Assembly: GCA_937876435.1 (NCBI GenBank)
Contig: CALEIL010000281.1
Location: forward strand, 1-9,242
Reading direction: 5' to 3'
From: an uncultured Bacteroidota bacterium
GTDB lineage: Bacteria > Bacteroidota > Bacteroidia > Chitinophagales > Saprospiraceae
DNA length: 9,242 bases
This document shows positions 1 through 6,555 of the stretch, piece by piece; within the stretch, counting starts at the first letter, position 1; every line of letters begins with the position of its first letter. Position numbers and translations under genes: made by a program. The notes beneath the pieces are model-generated. The model was not told where the DNA came from. It worked only from the letters and a program-made list of their open reading frames with translations, and made no database searches.

Positions 1-75
1 AAGGAGTGGGTGGAAGGGCCTTGCCGCTGAGCAGGAGGACAAAAATGATCTTTCACATTTCAGAAATTGGGAATT

Positions 76-146
76 GCAATAAACCCCAAACGCACCAAGC
101 GCTTCAAACCGCAGGAGGGCAGTCAAATTTTGAAATGGTTTATTGC
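76..146 (-). repeat. Perfect 10-bp inverted repeat downstream of trmD
   Basis: Positions 76-85 (GCAATAAACC) and 137-146 (GGTTTATTGC) are exact reverse complements, with 51 nt between them. The interior carries smaller palindromes: AAGCGCTT at 98-105 and TCAAATTTTGA at 123-133. The right arm begins 7 nt after the trmD stop on the minus strand, so the transcript could fold into a structured 3' end. There is no clean U-tract, so a classical intrinsic terminator is not supported. One 10-bp match at this spacing is close to what chance would produce somewhere in 9 kb, so confidence is low. Confidence 0.3.
86..110 (-). repeat. Copy 1 of a short interspersed repeat with hairpin potential
   Basis: Positions 86-110 match 6400-6425 at 21 of 25 bases with one 1-base gap, in the same orientation. 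The match includes an exact core CCAAACGC. Read on the minus strand, AAGCGC and GCGTTT can pair (five Watson-Crick pairs and one G-U) around a TTGGT loop. It lies about 40 nt downstream of the trmD stop on that strand. It may be a small 3'-end hairpin or a copy of a genome-wide repeat family; two copies cannot settle which. Confidence 0.4.
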
Positions 147-152
147 TAATAG

Positions 153-827
153 TCATTCCAACAAATCAGGCCTTTTGGCTTTGGTTAATTTCCAGGCCTG
201 CTGTTCCCGCCATTCTCTAATCCTGGCGTCGTGTCCGGATAAAAGAACCTCAGGTACTGCCATCCCCCGAAATACCGGAGGTCGGGTATATACCGGTGGT
301 GCGAGAAGATTGTCCTGAAATGAATCTTCCAACGCACTGGATTCATCATTGAGAACACCCGGAATAAGCCGCCCGATCGCATCGGTGAGTACAGCCGCTG
401 CCAATTCACCTCCACTCAGTACGTAATCGCCGATCGAAATTTCCATCGTGATCAGCTCATCCCTTACCCGTTGATCCACTCCCTTGTAATGACCACACAA
501 CATGATCAGATTGCCTTTCAGGGACAGTCTGTTGACCAGGGACTGCTGAAGCGTCTGACCGTCCGGAGTCAGATAAATAACTTCATCGTATTTTCGCTGG
601 GACTGCAACGATTCGATGCATTCAAAAATAGGTTCCACCTTCATGACCATCCCGGCTCCCCCACCGTACGGATAATCATCAATCTGACGGTACTTCCCTA
701 TTCCAAATTCTCTCAGGTCATGGGTATGGATCTCCAGCAAGCCTTTATCCTGAGCCCGTTTCATCATACTGTGATTCAAACTGGATTCAAGAAGTTCGGG
801 TACTGCTGCAATAATGTCAATTCTCAT
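153..827 (-). CDS. trmD: tRNA (guanine37-N1)-methyltransferase TrmD
   Basis: TrmD transfers a methyl group from S-adenosylmethionine to N1 of G37, next to the anticodon, in tRNAs reading CNN/CGG-type codons. This prevents +1 frameshifting in the cytoplasm. The 224-residue protein is close to full family length. Visible signatures are the DDYPYGGGAGM segment (50-60), the trefoil-knot SAM-binding segments LCGHYKGVD (110-118) and ISIGDYVLSGGEL (130-142), and a C-terminal VYTRPPVFRG...VPEVLLSGHD region (179-200). R153 (in IGRLIPGVL) and D168 (in LEDSFQDNLL) align with the catalytic Arg154/Asp169 pair known from Haemophilus TrmD. The ATG start overlaps the stop of the upstream peptidase gene (ATGA), implying translational coupling. 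It is not beside rpsP, rimM or rplS here, unlike the classic operon. Confidence 0.97.
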   Translation of the reverse strand: MRIDIIAAVPELLESSLNHSMMKRAQDKGLLEIHTHDLREFGIGKYRQIDDYPYGGGAGMVMKVEPIFECIESLQSQRKYDEVIYLTPDGQTLQQSLVNRLSLKGNLIMLCGHYKGVDQRVRDELITMEISIGDYVLSGGELAAAVLTDAIGRLIPGVLNDESSALEDSFQDNLLAPPVYTRPPVFRGMAVPEVLLSGHDARIREWREQQAWKLTKAKRPDLLE

Positions 828-2215
828 TTCCCGAAAGCATCTTTTGCGTATTGGACCAGAAATTCGGCAATGGTTTCGATTCCGATGTAATAGTTGAACA
901 ATCCGTAGTGTTCGTTGGGAGAGTGAATCGCGTCTGAATCCAGCCCAAATCCCATCAAAATAGAATCTGCTCCCAGAATCTCCTTGAACATAGCAACGAT
1001 CGGGATACTTCCCCCTCCGCGAACTGGAATAGGCTCTTTGCCAAATGATCGGGTCATAGCCTTACTGGCCGCCCGGTACGCTACAGAATCCACCGGGGTT
1101 ACGGCAGGTCGGCCACCGTGATGCGGATGGACTTCCACGATTACCGTGTCCGGCGCGATGCTTTTAAAATATTCTGTAAAGAGTTCGGTAATTTTATCAG
1201 GATCCTGATTGGGTACCAATCTCATGGAGATCTTGGCATTCGCTTCAGAAGGCAGGACGGTCTTGGCGCCTTCCCCCGTATAACCACCCCAGATACCGTT
1301 CACATCCAGCGTAGGCCGGATAGAAGTTCGTTCCAAAGTAGTATATCCCTTTTCTCCTGCCACCTCTTTTATGCCCAAATGATTTTTATAGGAATCCAGA
1401 TCAAAGGGAGCCTGATTCATGGCTTTTCGTTCCTCCGCGGATACGTCCTCCACGTCGTTGTAGAAACCGGGAATGGTCACCCTCCCATTCTCGTCGTGCA
1501 TTTTTGCAATCATGCCGGCCAAAACATTAATTGGATTGGCCACCCCTCCCCCATAGACACCACTGTGGAGATCCACCCGGGGGCCCGTCACTTTGACTTC
1601 GAGATAGCTCATACCCCGCAATCCGGTCGTGATGGTAGGCTGATCCCTGGCCAGGATAGTCGTATCGCATATCAGGATCACGTCAGACTTCAGCATTTCC
1701 TTATGCTCCACACAAAACAGGTCCAGATTATCAGATCCTACTTCCTCTTCGCCCTCGTAAACAAATTTGAGGTTACAGTCGAGTATGTCATTTTCAATCA
1801 ATCCTTCTACAGCCTTCACTTGCATATATAGTTGACCTTTGTCATCACAGGATCCCCGGGCAAAAATAGCACCCTCAGGATGGATTTCTGTTTTCTTGAT
1901 CACCGGATCAAAAGGCTCTGTCTCCCATAAACTCAGAGGATCGGGAGGCTGGACATCGTAATGACCATAAAACAAGACCGTAGGTTTGTTTTTGTCGACC
2001 GTATATTCACCATATACGATCGGGTGACCTTTGGTCTCGTATATCTTCGTATCGATGCCAGCTTTTTCCATCTGCTGTTTCAACCATTCCGCAGCCTGAC
2101 GAACGTCACTTTTATACTTTGAATCAGCTGACACGGACGGGATTCTCAGAAATTCCAGCAATTCTTCCAGATTCTGAGTTTTCCGACTGGTCCAATAATC
2201 GTTTAATGTTGCCAT
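824..2215 (-). CDS. M20-family metallopeptidase, carnosinase-like dipeptidase
   Basis: Predicted cytosolic di-zinc peptidase that hydrolyses dipeptides or short peptides; no signal peptide is present. At 463 residues it has the usual M20 length, with a catalytic domain split by a dimerisation (lid) domain at roughly residues 195-370. Expected metal ligands and catalytic residues are all visible: H85 and D87 (GHYDVQPPDP), D124 (SCDDKGQ), the E157/E158 pair (YEGEEEVGSDN), D184 (LICDTT) and H431 (DAIHSPNEH). H217 in LHSGVYGG matches the lid-domain histidine of carnosinases that completes the neighbouring active site in the dimer. The set resembles the cytosolic non-specific dipeptidase/CNDP branch more than ArgE or DapE, but true substrate is inferred only. 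It is first in a unit with trmD (4-base overlap). The ATG start is preceded by an A/T-rich leader without a Shine-Dalgarno sequence. Confidence 0.93.
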   Translation of the reverse strand: MATLNDYWTSRKTQNLEELLEFLRIPSVSADSKYKSDVRQAAEWLKQQMEKAGIDTKIYETKGHPIVYGEYTVDKNKPTVLFYGHYDVQPPDPLSLWETEPFDPVIKKTEIHPEGAIFARGSCDDKGQLYMQVKAVEGLIENDILDCNLKFVYEGEEEVGSDNLDLFCVEHKEMLKSDVILICDTTILARDQPTITTGLRGMSYLEVKVTGPRVDLHSGVYGGGVANPINVLAGMIAKMHDENGRVTIPGFYNDVEDVSAEERKAMNQAPFDLDSYKNHLGIKEVAGEKGYTTLERTSIRPTLDVNGIWGGYTGEGAKTVLPSEANAKISMRLVPNQDPDKITELFTEYFKSIAPDTVIVEVHPHHGGRPAVTPVDSVAYRAASKAMTRSFGKEPIPVRGGGSIPIVAMFKEILGADSILMGFGLDSDAIHSPNEHYGLFNYYIGIETIAEFLVQYAKDAFGK

Positions 2216-2348
2216 ATAAAATGTATATCTTTAATTTTTAAGTGCGAACAATCCAGTAAAGATATCCTGCAGGTGCCAGATTTTCCTGATATATCCATCG
2301 ATTGTTTCATTCAGTGAATGCGGCTAATGTAAGACATATTTGCATAAA
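2216..2348. promoter_or_regulatory. Divergent intergenic region between the M20 peptidase and the secreted protein gene
   Basis: This 133-bp spacer must contain the promoters for the minus-strand peptidase-trmD unit and for the plus-strand secreted protein gene. It is A/T-rich next to both starts. Near-matches (7 of 8) to the Bacteroidota -7 consensus TAnnTTTG occur in both directions, for example CATATTTG at 2335-2342 on the plus strand and TATCTTTA around 2257-2264 on the minus strand. None has a convincing TTG at -33. It also holds an 8-bp palindrome, CCTGCAGG (about 2266-2273). Individual promoter positions are not assigned. Confidence 0.35.
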
Positions 2349-3119
2349 ATGAAAAATATAAAGAGTGCTCATACCAGGTATACGTTGCTTTTACTGGGTT
2401 TTCTTTTTATGATGTACCACTCCCCCGGGATAGGCAGTAACGGTTTTTCTAAATTTGAAATATCGTCCTTCCTCCCGGATGAGGAGACCTTCCCAGCCCG
2501 GGAAGGGATAAGGCGAACAAATCTGGACACTTTTCCTTCTATTTTTAAACGCAAAAAAATGGTGGTTAATCTGCAGGAACCGAAGACTTCTGCTTTACTG
2601 CCCATCCGGCCAAATCAGGTTTCTCATGATTGCGAAGTCATTTTCGATGGCAGGGATCCGGCAACTGGAAATCGCAAGAAAGAACTATCCTGGCAACACT
2701 TATTTTCTTTTACAGCTCCTCATATCAAACCCTATTTGCCTGGAAAAGACCTACTGTACGCTGACAGCAAAATGTTTCGGTTCAATGGAGGATACACCTA
2801 TCTTACCATTAAATTTTTCTGGAATGCACGAAGTCCCCAGGCCAGTTATGGGCGTCTGAGATCCAGCGGAGCCATCCGCTTTTACCTGGCTGATAATAAG
2901 TCCGTCACTCTGTACAACAATCAGGAATCAAACTGGGTATTGAATAAAGAAACAAATGTCTACGAAATGCAATCGTTGTTTCTACTCCATCCCCGGCAGA
3001 TAAAATTACTCCGGAATGAACCCGTACTGAAAGCGGTCGTGTACTGGGAAAGAGGTTTTGAGGAATACCCGATTTACCCCATCACCACGTTTATGGATCA
3101 ACTCGGATGTCTGGAATAA
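2349..3119 (+). CDS. Hypothetical secreted protein, no recognised family
   Basis: I do not recognise this protein. From the ATG at 2349 it has 256 residues. The N-terminus has basic residues (K2, K5, R10) followed by a hydrophobic stretch at about 12-23, then HSPGIGS, which reads as a Sec signal peptide. There is no lipobox. The mature part has only two cysteines, one in HDCEVIFDG (about residue 95) and one three residues from the end (C254), so a disulfide joining N- and C-terminal parts is possible in the periplasm or outside the cell. The middle (about 105-200) has the alternating pattern of a beta-rich fold: DPATGNRKKEL, a FNGGYTYLTIKFFW strand, then SGAIRFYLADNKSVTLYNN. This resembles many small Bacteroidota envelope proteins, by impression only. 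An in-frame TTG at 2340 would add three residues and is less likely. The gene stands alone between divergent and convergent neighbours. Confidence 0.75.
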   Translation: MKNIKSAHTRYTLLLLGFLFMMYHSPGIGSNGFSKFEISSFLPDEETFPAREGIRRTNLDTFPSIFKRKKMVVNLQEPKTSALLPIRPNQVSHDCEVIFDGRDPATGNRKKELSWQHLFSFTAPHIKPYLPGKDLLYADSKMFRFNGGYTYLTIKFFWNARSPQASYGRLRSSGAIRFYLADNKSVTLYNNQESNWVLNKETNVYEMQSLFLLHPRQIKLLRNEPVLKAVVYWERGFEEYPIYPITTFMDQLGCLE

Positions 3120-3123
3120 TCCC

Positions 3124-3167
3124 AAGAATGAAACAGAATATTCAGACCCTGACCGACTTTCATTCCT
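3124..3167. terminator. Weak stem-loop between convergent genes, possible bidirectional terminator
   Basis: AAGAATGAAA (3124-3133) can pair with TTTCATTCCT (3158-3167), giving nine pairs with one mismatch and a 24-nt loop that itself contains GAATATTC. It sits between the stop of the secreted protein gene and the stop of the methyltransferase gene, which it overlaps. The stem is A/T-rich, the loop is long and no T-run follows, so the call is weak. Confidence 0.2.
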
Positions 3168-3930
3168 GCTGATATCCGGAATGGACATGGAGATGGCGGA
3201 GGGTCAGTAATGCGGTACAGGCCATTCCTACATTGAGAGATTCCGTTCGACTGTCCGGAGTGGATGGTAGAGTGATCCGAAAAGAATCCATTTTCCGAAA
3301 GGCATCAGATACTCCCTGTCCTTCATTGCCCATAATCAATATTCCTTTGGATGGCCATTCGAATTGATAAGCATTTCGGCCATCCATATCTGCAATCAGG
3401 ATGGGACAAGCCATTTTCTCTACCTGGGATTCATCGCATTGATACATATGAAGAAACGATTGACTGCCCATTGATGCCTGCACCACCTTGGGGCTAAAGG
3501 GATCCACGGTACCACGACCTATCAGGATATGTTGTATTCCGTACCATTCTGCAACACGCAACATGGTTCCCAGATTCCCCGGATCCTGGATCGCATCAAA
3601 GTAAAGTCCAAACCCATTGGTGTCCCATTGCCCGGAAATAAAGAGATCCGGAATTTTACAAACCGCCAGAATACCTTGTGGGTGGACAAGACTGGTGATT
3701 TCACCAAACCCATCGGAATCTGTTTTAAAAATTTCCACGGATGTCGTTTCGGACAGAGGAGGCCGTTCCGATGTCGTCACCAGGTATTCGATGGTCTCAG
3801 GTCTGTACCGGAGTATATCCTGGATCTGCTTGTCCCCTTCCACCAGGTATTTTTTGAATTTATACCTGTATTTCTTTTGTTTTAAGGAACGAATAAACTT
3901 TATTTGATTCCTGGACAATATAGGCAACAT
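3160..3930 (-). CDS. SpoU/TrmH-family RNA 2'-O-ribose methyltransferase
   Basis: Predicted cytoplasmic enzyme that methylates a ribose 2'-OH in rRNA or tRNA using S-adenosylmethionine. Its 256 residues are normal for the RlmB/TrmH-like group. An N-terminal substrate-binding domain (about 5-95, starting LSRNQIKFIRSL, with KYLVEGDKQIQDIL at 27-40) precedes the SPOUT knot domain. The three SpoU motifs are clear: motif 1 DAIQDPGNLGTMLR (112-125, with N119 and R125), motif 2 IMGNEGQGVS (199-208), and motif 3 SLNVGMACTALL (231-242). The conserved start supports the ATG at 3930. The exact target nucleotide (for example Gm2251-type or tRNA Gm18) cannot be decided, so no gene symbol is given. It is transcribed away from tamL across a 32-bp gap, so their promoters must overlap. 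Confidence 0.92.
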   Translation of the reverse strand: MLPILSRNQIKFIRSLKQKKYRYKFKKYLVEGDKQIQDILRYRPETIEYLVTTSERPPLSETTSVEIFKTDSDGFGEITSLVHPQGILAVCKIPDLFISGQWDTNGFGLYFDAIQDPGNLGTMLRVAEWYGIQHILIGRGTVDPFSPKVVQASMGSQSFLHMYQCDESQVEKMACPILIADMDGRNAYQFEWPSKGILIMGNEGQGVSDAFRKMDSFRITLPSTPDSRTESLNVGMACTALLTLRHLHVHSGYQQE

Positions 3931-3962
3931 CCTGTGGTTACTTTAAAAGTTGAAAAATATTT

Positions 3963-6308
3963 ATGAAGAGTACATATAGTGCATATTGCATTTTGTCGGT
4001 CATGGGATGCCTCTTCTTGCTCTCTTCATGTAATGTTACTAAATTTTTGGCTGAGGATGAATATCTCCTGTCCGACTACGCCATCAATGTGAATGGGCCC
4101 ATCGATGCCCGTCAGAAAAAAATCCTGGAAAATGAGATATATTATCTGGATACATTACAGCGGATTGAGAATCGGAATTGGCGTATCTGGCTATACTACA
4201 AGTTTCAGGATGCGGATACGGGATCTGTGGGTAATTTCCTGTACAAACAGGCTGCTGCCAGACCGAGTATATATCAGGAAGGAATAGGGGAAGAAGCGTC
4301 CGATCTGATCACAAGGTACGTAATGGACAAAGGGTTTTATGATGCGGAGGTTGAATTTTCAGACCGGCTCAAAAACAAAAAAGCGACCATTGAATATGAC
4401 ATTGATACCGGCCCTCTCTATACCATAGCGAGCAAAGAAGTCAATTATCCCAATGAAACGATCCGCAGGCTCATCCAGTCCTATGAATCAGAATCATTCC
4501 TGAGGCCCGACCAGGTGCTGTCACTGAATTCCTACAATAAGGAAAAAAACCGGATTGCCACCATCATGCAAAATAACGGCTATCCTTACTTTACGACCTT
4601 GAATATATCCAAGAGACCGCAGGCCATCAAACTGGCTGACCAGATCGATATTTACTTTGAAATATTAAACGATGCGGACAGCATCGGTCTCAGAAGATAC
4701 GAATTTGGGAACATCGTGGTGGATCACAATTACAATCCTTTTTCATTTGAGCCGGTCAGGGATACGGCGACCATCGACGCCATCCAGCATCTGAATTTTG
4801 ACCGGGTAAAATCACTGAACAGAGAGGTCATGAATACAGCCATTCCCTTCCGGGAGGGAGATGTATTCAACGCCGGGGCATTGGAAACGGCCAGGCAAAA
4901 TATAGTACGGTACAACGTTTATTCTTCCGTCGTAGTCCAGAGGATCCCTTCCCCCGAAAATCCAAACGTACTCAATATCTATTTCATCCTTCAGCCGTCC
5001 AAAAAATATGAGCTTAAAGTTGACTTTGACCTCAACACTACCAAATATACGTCCCGTTCGGCTCTTCTGGGAATATCCACAGGACCGGAATTGTCCAACC
5101 GGAATACGTTTGGCGGTGGAGAAACGTATACGACCGGATTGCAATTCCAGGCCGAATTCAATCCGTTCTTAAACAAAGACACCATAGCCACCGGACCCGT
5201 TCAAACCTTTATAGTGGGATTCAGGAACAATCTGATTCTGCCCCGATCGGTGGACTATTTTAAGTTCTATAAATTGATGTCGCATTTTTCGCCAAAATTT
5301 TATACCACGCTTCGTGAAAATGGAATCAGCAATATCGACCTCAATTATGAATACGTCTTTACCGATTTATTGTATAAGTACCACTCCTTCTTACTCCAAG
5401 GTGGAAACAATTTCAACTGGGCAGCAGGTCGGAACAATCTCAGGATCAATAATTTATCTCTGAGCTTATTCCTTCCCGAACTCTTCCCCAGTTTTATCGA
5501 AGAAATCAGGGATAGGGAATTTGTCCGAAAATCCCTGGACCCTCAAATATTCACAAGTTTGTTGTTTAGCAACGCCCAGTTTACCCACGTCGGCCTCAAG
5601 GACTACGCGCAAAGACAGTTTTCCTTCTTTGGAACGCTCGAATTCTCCGGGCTTGAAATTCTGGCAGCCAACGCCATTGCCAATGGTTTCAGCGATACGA
5701 TCCGGCTGTTCAACAAATTTGATTTCGCCAAATATTTCAAAATTGATCTGGATGGCAGGTTCTCCAAAGATCTGTCCGCCACTACCTCGATCGCGACCCG
5801 GCTCAATGTGGGAGTGGCTACTCCGCTTACAGGTTCGGTGTCTGTCCCGTTTGTCAAACAGTTTTTCCTGGGGGGGCCTTCCAGTATGCGGGCCTGGCGT
5901 ATCAGGGAATTGGGTCCCGGTGCTTACCAGGATTCTACCGTAATAAAAGGAAGTACACAACCGTATTCCAACGTGGGGGATCTCAAGATTGAAATGAACG
6001 CAGAATACAGGTTTCCTCTGTTTTGGCGACTGAGCAGTGCTTTGTTTTTGGACGTAGGGAATATCTGGATCCTGGGCAAGGCCGATCGACCAGAAACTCG
6101 GTTGTCACCCAGGTTTTGGGAACAATTTGCAGTGGGGACGGGTACGGGCATCAGAATGGATCTGACATTTTTCATTCTCCGCCTCGACTGGGGGGTGAAA
6201 CTCAAACTTCCTTATCAGCGTGAAAATGGGTCTTACTGGGCCTATTCCAATTTCGGTCAGTACCTGAAAAATTCCAACCTCAACCTGGCCATTAGTATGC
6301 CATTTTGA
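3963..6308 (+). CDS. tamL: TamL-type outer-membrane assembly lipoprotein (BamA/TamA family)
   Basis: Predicted outer-membrane Omp85 protein that, with the inner-membrane-spanning partner TamB, is thought to help insert proteins or move lipids between membranes. The N-terminus is a lipoprotein signal with lipobox LSSC, so C23 should be acylated; this lipid anchor distinguishes the Bacteroidota TamL group from proteobacterial TamA. Residues from about 35 to 345 have POTRA-like repeats. A 16-strand barrel domain follows from about 346 and includes RNTFGGGE (380-387), the usual opening of the D15 domain. The loop-6 signature, VRGF in BamA, is MRAW here (642-645), followed by RIRELGPG. The final residue is F781, fitting a C-terminal beta-signal. 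The 781-residue length suits the family. tamB is not in the window. BamA itself is less likely because of the lipid anchor and the MRAW loop. Confidence 0.9.
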   Translation: MKSTYSAYCILSVMGCLFLLSSCNVTKFLAEDEYLLSDYAINVNGPIDARQKKILENEIYYLDTLQRIENRNWRIWLYYKFQDADTGSVGNFLYKQAAARPSIYQEGIGEEASDLITRYVMDKGFYDAEVEFSDRLKNKKATIEYDIDTGPLYTIASKEVNYPNETIRRLIQSYESESFLRPDQVLSLNSYNKEKNRIATIMQNNGYPYFTTLNISKRPQAIKLADQIDIYFEILNDADSIGLRRYEFGNIVVDHNYNPFSFEPVRDTATIDAIQHLNFDRVKSLNREVMNTAIPFREGDVFNAGALETARQNIVRYNVYSSVVVQRIPSPENPNVLNIYFILQPSKKYELKVDFDLNTTKYTSRSALLGISTGPELSNRNTFGGGETYTTGLQFQAEFNPFLNKDTIATGPVQTFIVGFRNNLILPRSVDYFKFYKLMSHFSPKFYTTLRENGISNIDLNYEYVFTDLLYKYHSFLLQGGNNFNWAAGRNNLRINNLSLSLFLPELFPSFIEEIRDREFVRKSLDPQIFTSLLFSNAQFTHVGLKDYAQRQFSFFGTLEFSGLEILAANAIANGFSDTIRLFNKFDFAKYFKIDLDGRFSKDLSATTSIATRLNVGVATPLTGSVSVPFVKQFFLGGPSSMRAWRIRELGPGAYQDSTVIKGSTQPYSNVGDLKIEMNAEYRFPLFWRLSSALFLDVGNIWILGKADRPETRLSPRFWEQFAVGTGTGIRMDLTFFILRLDWGVKLKLPYQRENGSYWAYSNFGQYLKNSNLNLAISMPF

Positions 6309-6555
6309 TCGGGACCACGTGGGCACAGGACCGTTTGATTACCCTGTGAACGTTAGTGATCTTGGGGTTCGGTATTTCGGGGAATCTTTCTACAGCCATC
6401 CAAACGCTCTAAGCCTTTCAAAACCATTTAACCTCTCCAAACCCGTTTCCCGCTAATACCGTTGAATCCTGTGTTTTTCAATCTCCTGGAGCCATTACCC
6501 CCAAATTCCACGTCGAAAAAGAAAATTTCGATCATTATTCATTTGACCTTTCGCA
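6309..6555. other. Spacer between convergent tamL and the FAD oxidoreductase gene
   Basis: No coding signal is apparent in this 247-bp spacer. It holds a 6-bp stem CACAGG (6324-6329) / CCTGTG (6343-6348) with a 13-nt loop, 16 nt after the tamL stop. A TCGAAA (6513-6518) / TTTCGA (6526-6531) stem with a 7-nt loop lies near the oxidoreductase stop. It also has an 8-bp palindrome CCACGTGG at 6315-6322 and the second copy of the short repeat. Either stem could help end transcription, but neither is followed by a proper T-run, so no terminator is called. Confidence 0.4.
6400..6425 (-). repeat. Copy 2 of a short interspersed repeat with hairpin potential
   Basis: This is the partner of positions 86-110, with 21 of 25 bases identical, one 1-base gap and the same orientation. 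On the minus strand AAAGGCT and AGCGTTT can pair at six of seven positions around a TAG loop. The hairpin potential is thus kept although some stem bases differ from copy 1. It lies 92 nt past the tamL stop and about 130 nt past the oxidoreductase stop. Confidence 0.4.

Larger units (their letters stand above)
1..152. other. Spacer after trmD with no convincing gene; possible tail of a truncated plus-strand gene
   Basis: All three plus-strand frames are open at the left edge, with stops at 28-30, 80-82 and 147-149. A gene entering from the left could therefore end here, but no frame gives a recognisable protein tail. The frame ending at 80-82 would give only about 26 residues, rich in charged residues. 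On the minus strand no downstream gene of the kind often found after trmD (such as rplS) begins here. What is visible is a 10-bp inverted repeat and one copy of a short repeat, listed separately. The simplest reading is a 3' spacer between convergent genes, but the left neighbour is outside the window. Confidence 0.4.

Noticed and set aside
45..149. 34-codon plus-strand frame with a GGAGG-like sequence 5' of its ATG
   Set aside because: AGGAGGAC upstream of the ATG at 45 looks like a Shine-Dalgarno sequence, but the peptide is featureless, it overlaps repeat sequence, and this type of genome seldom relies on such sites.
471..890. 139-codon plus-strand frame spanning the trmD/peptidase junction
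   Set aside because: It is antisense to trmD, which has all its conserved residues; the translation has no recognisable features.
1118..1831. 237-codon open frame on the plus strand opposite the M20 peptidase
   Set aside because: It lies wholly inside a gene with complete catalytic motifs on the other strand, and its translation shows no domain-like pattern. It is a shadow frame.
5466..5960. 164-codon minus-strand frame within tamL
   Set aside because: The plus-strand reading contains the conserved barrel and loop-6 segments; the antisense frame is Arg/Gly/Pro-rich noise.
6324..6348. Stem-loop after tamL as an intrinsic terminator
   Set aside because: The stem has only six pairs with a 13-nt loop and no following T-run, so it is mentioned only within the spacer entry.
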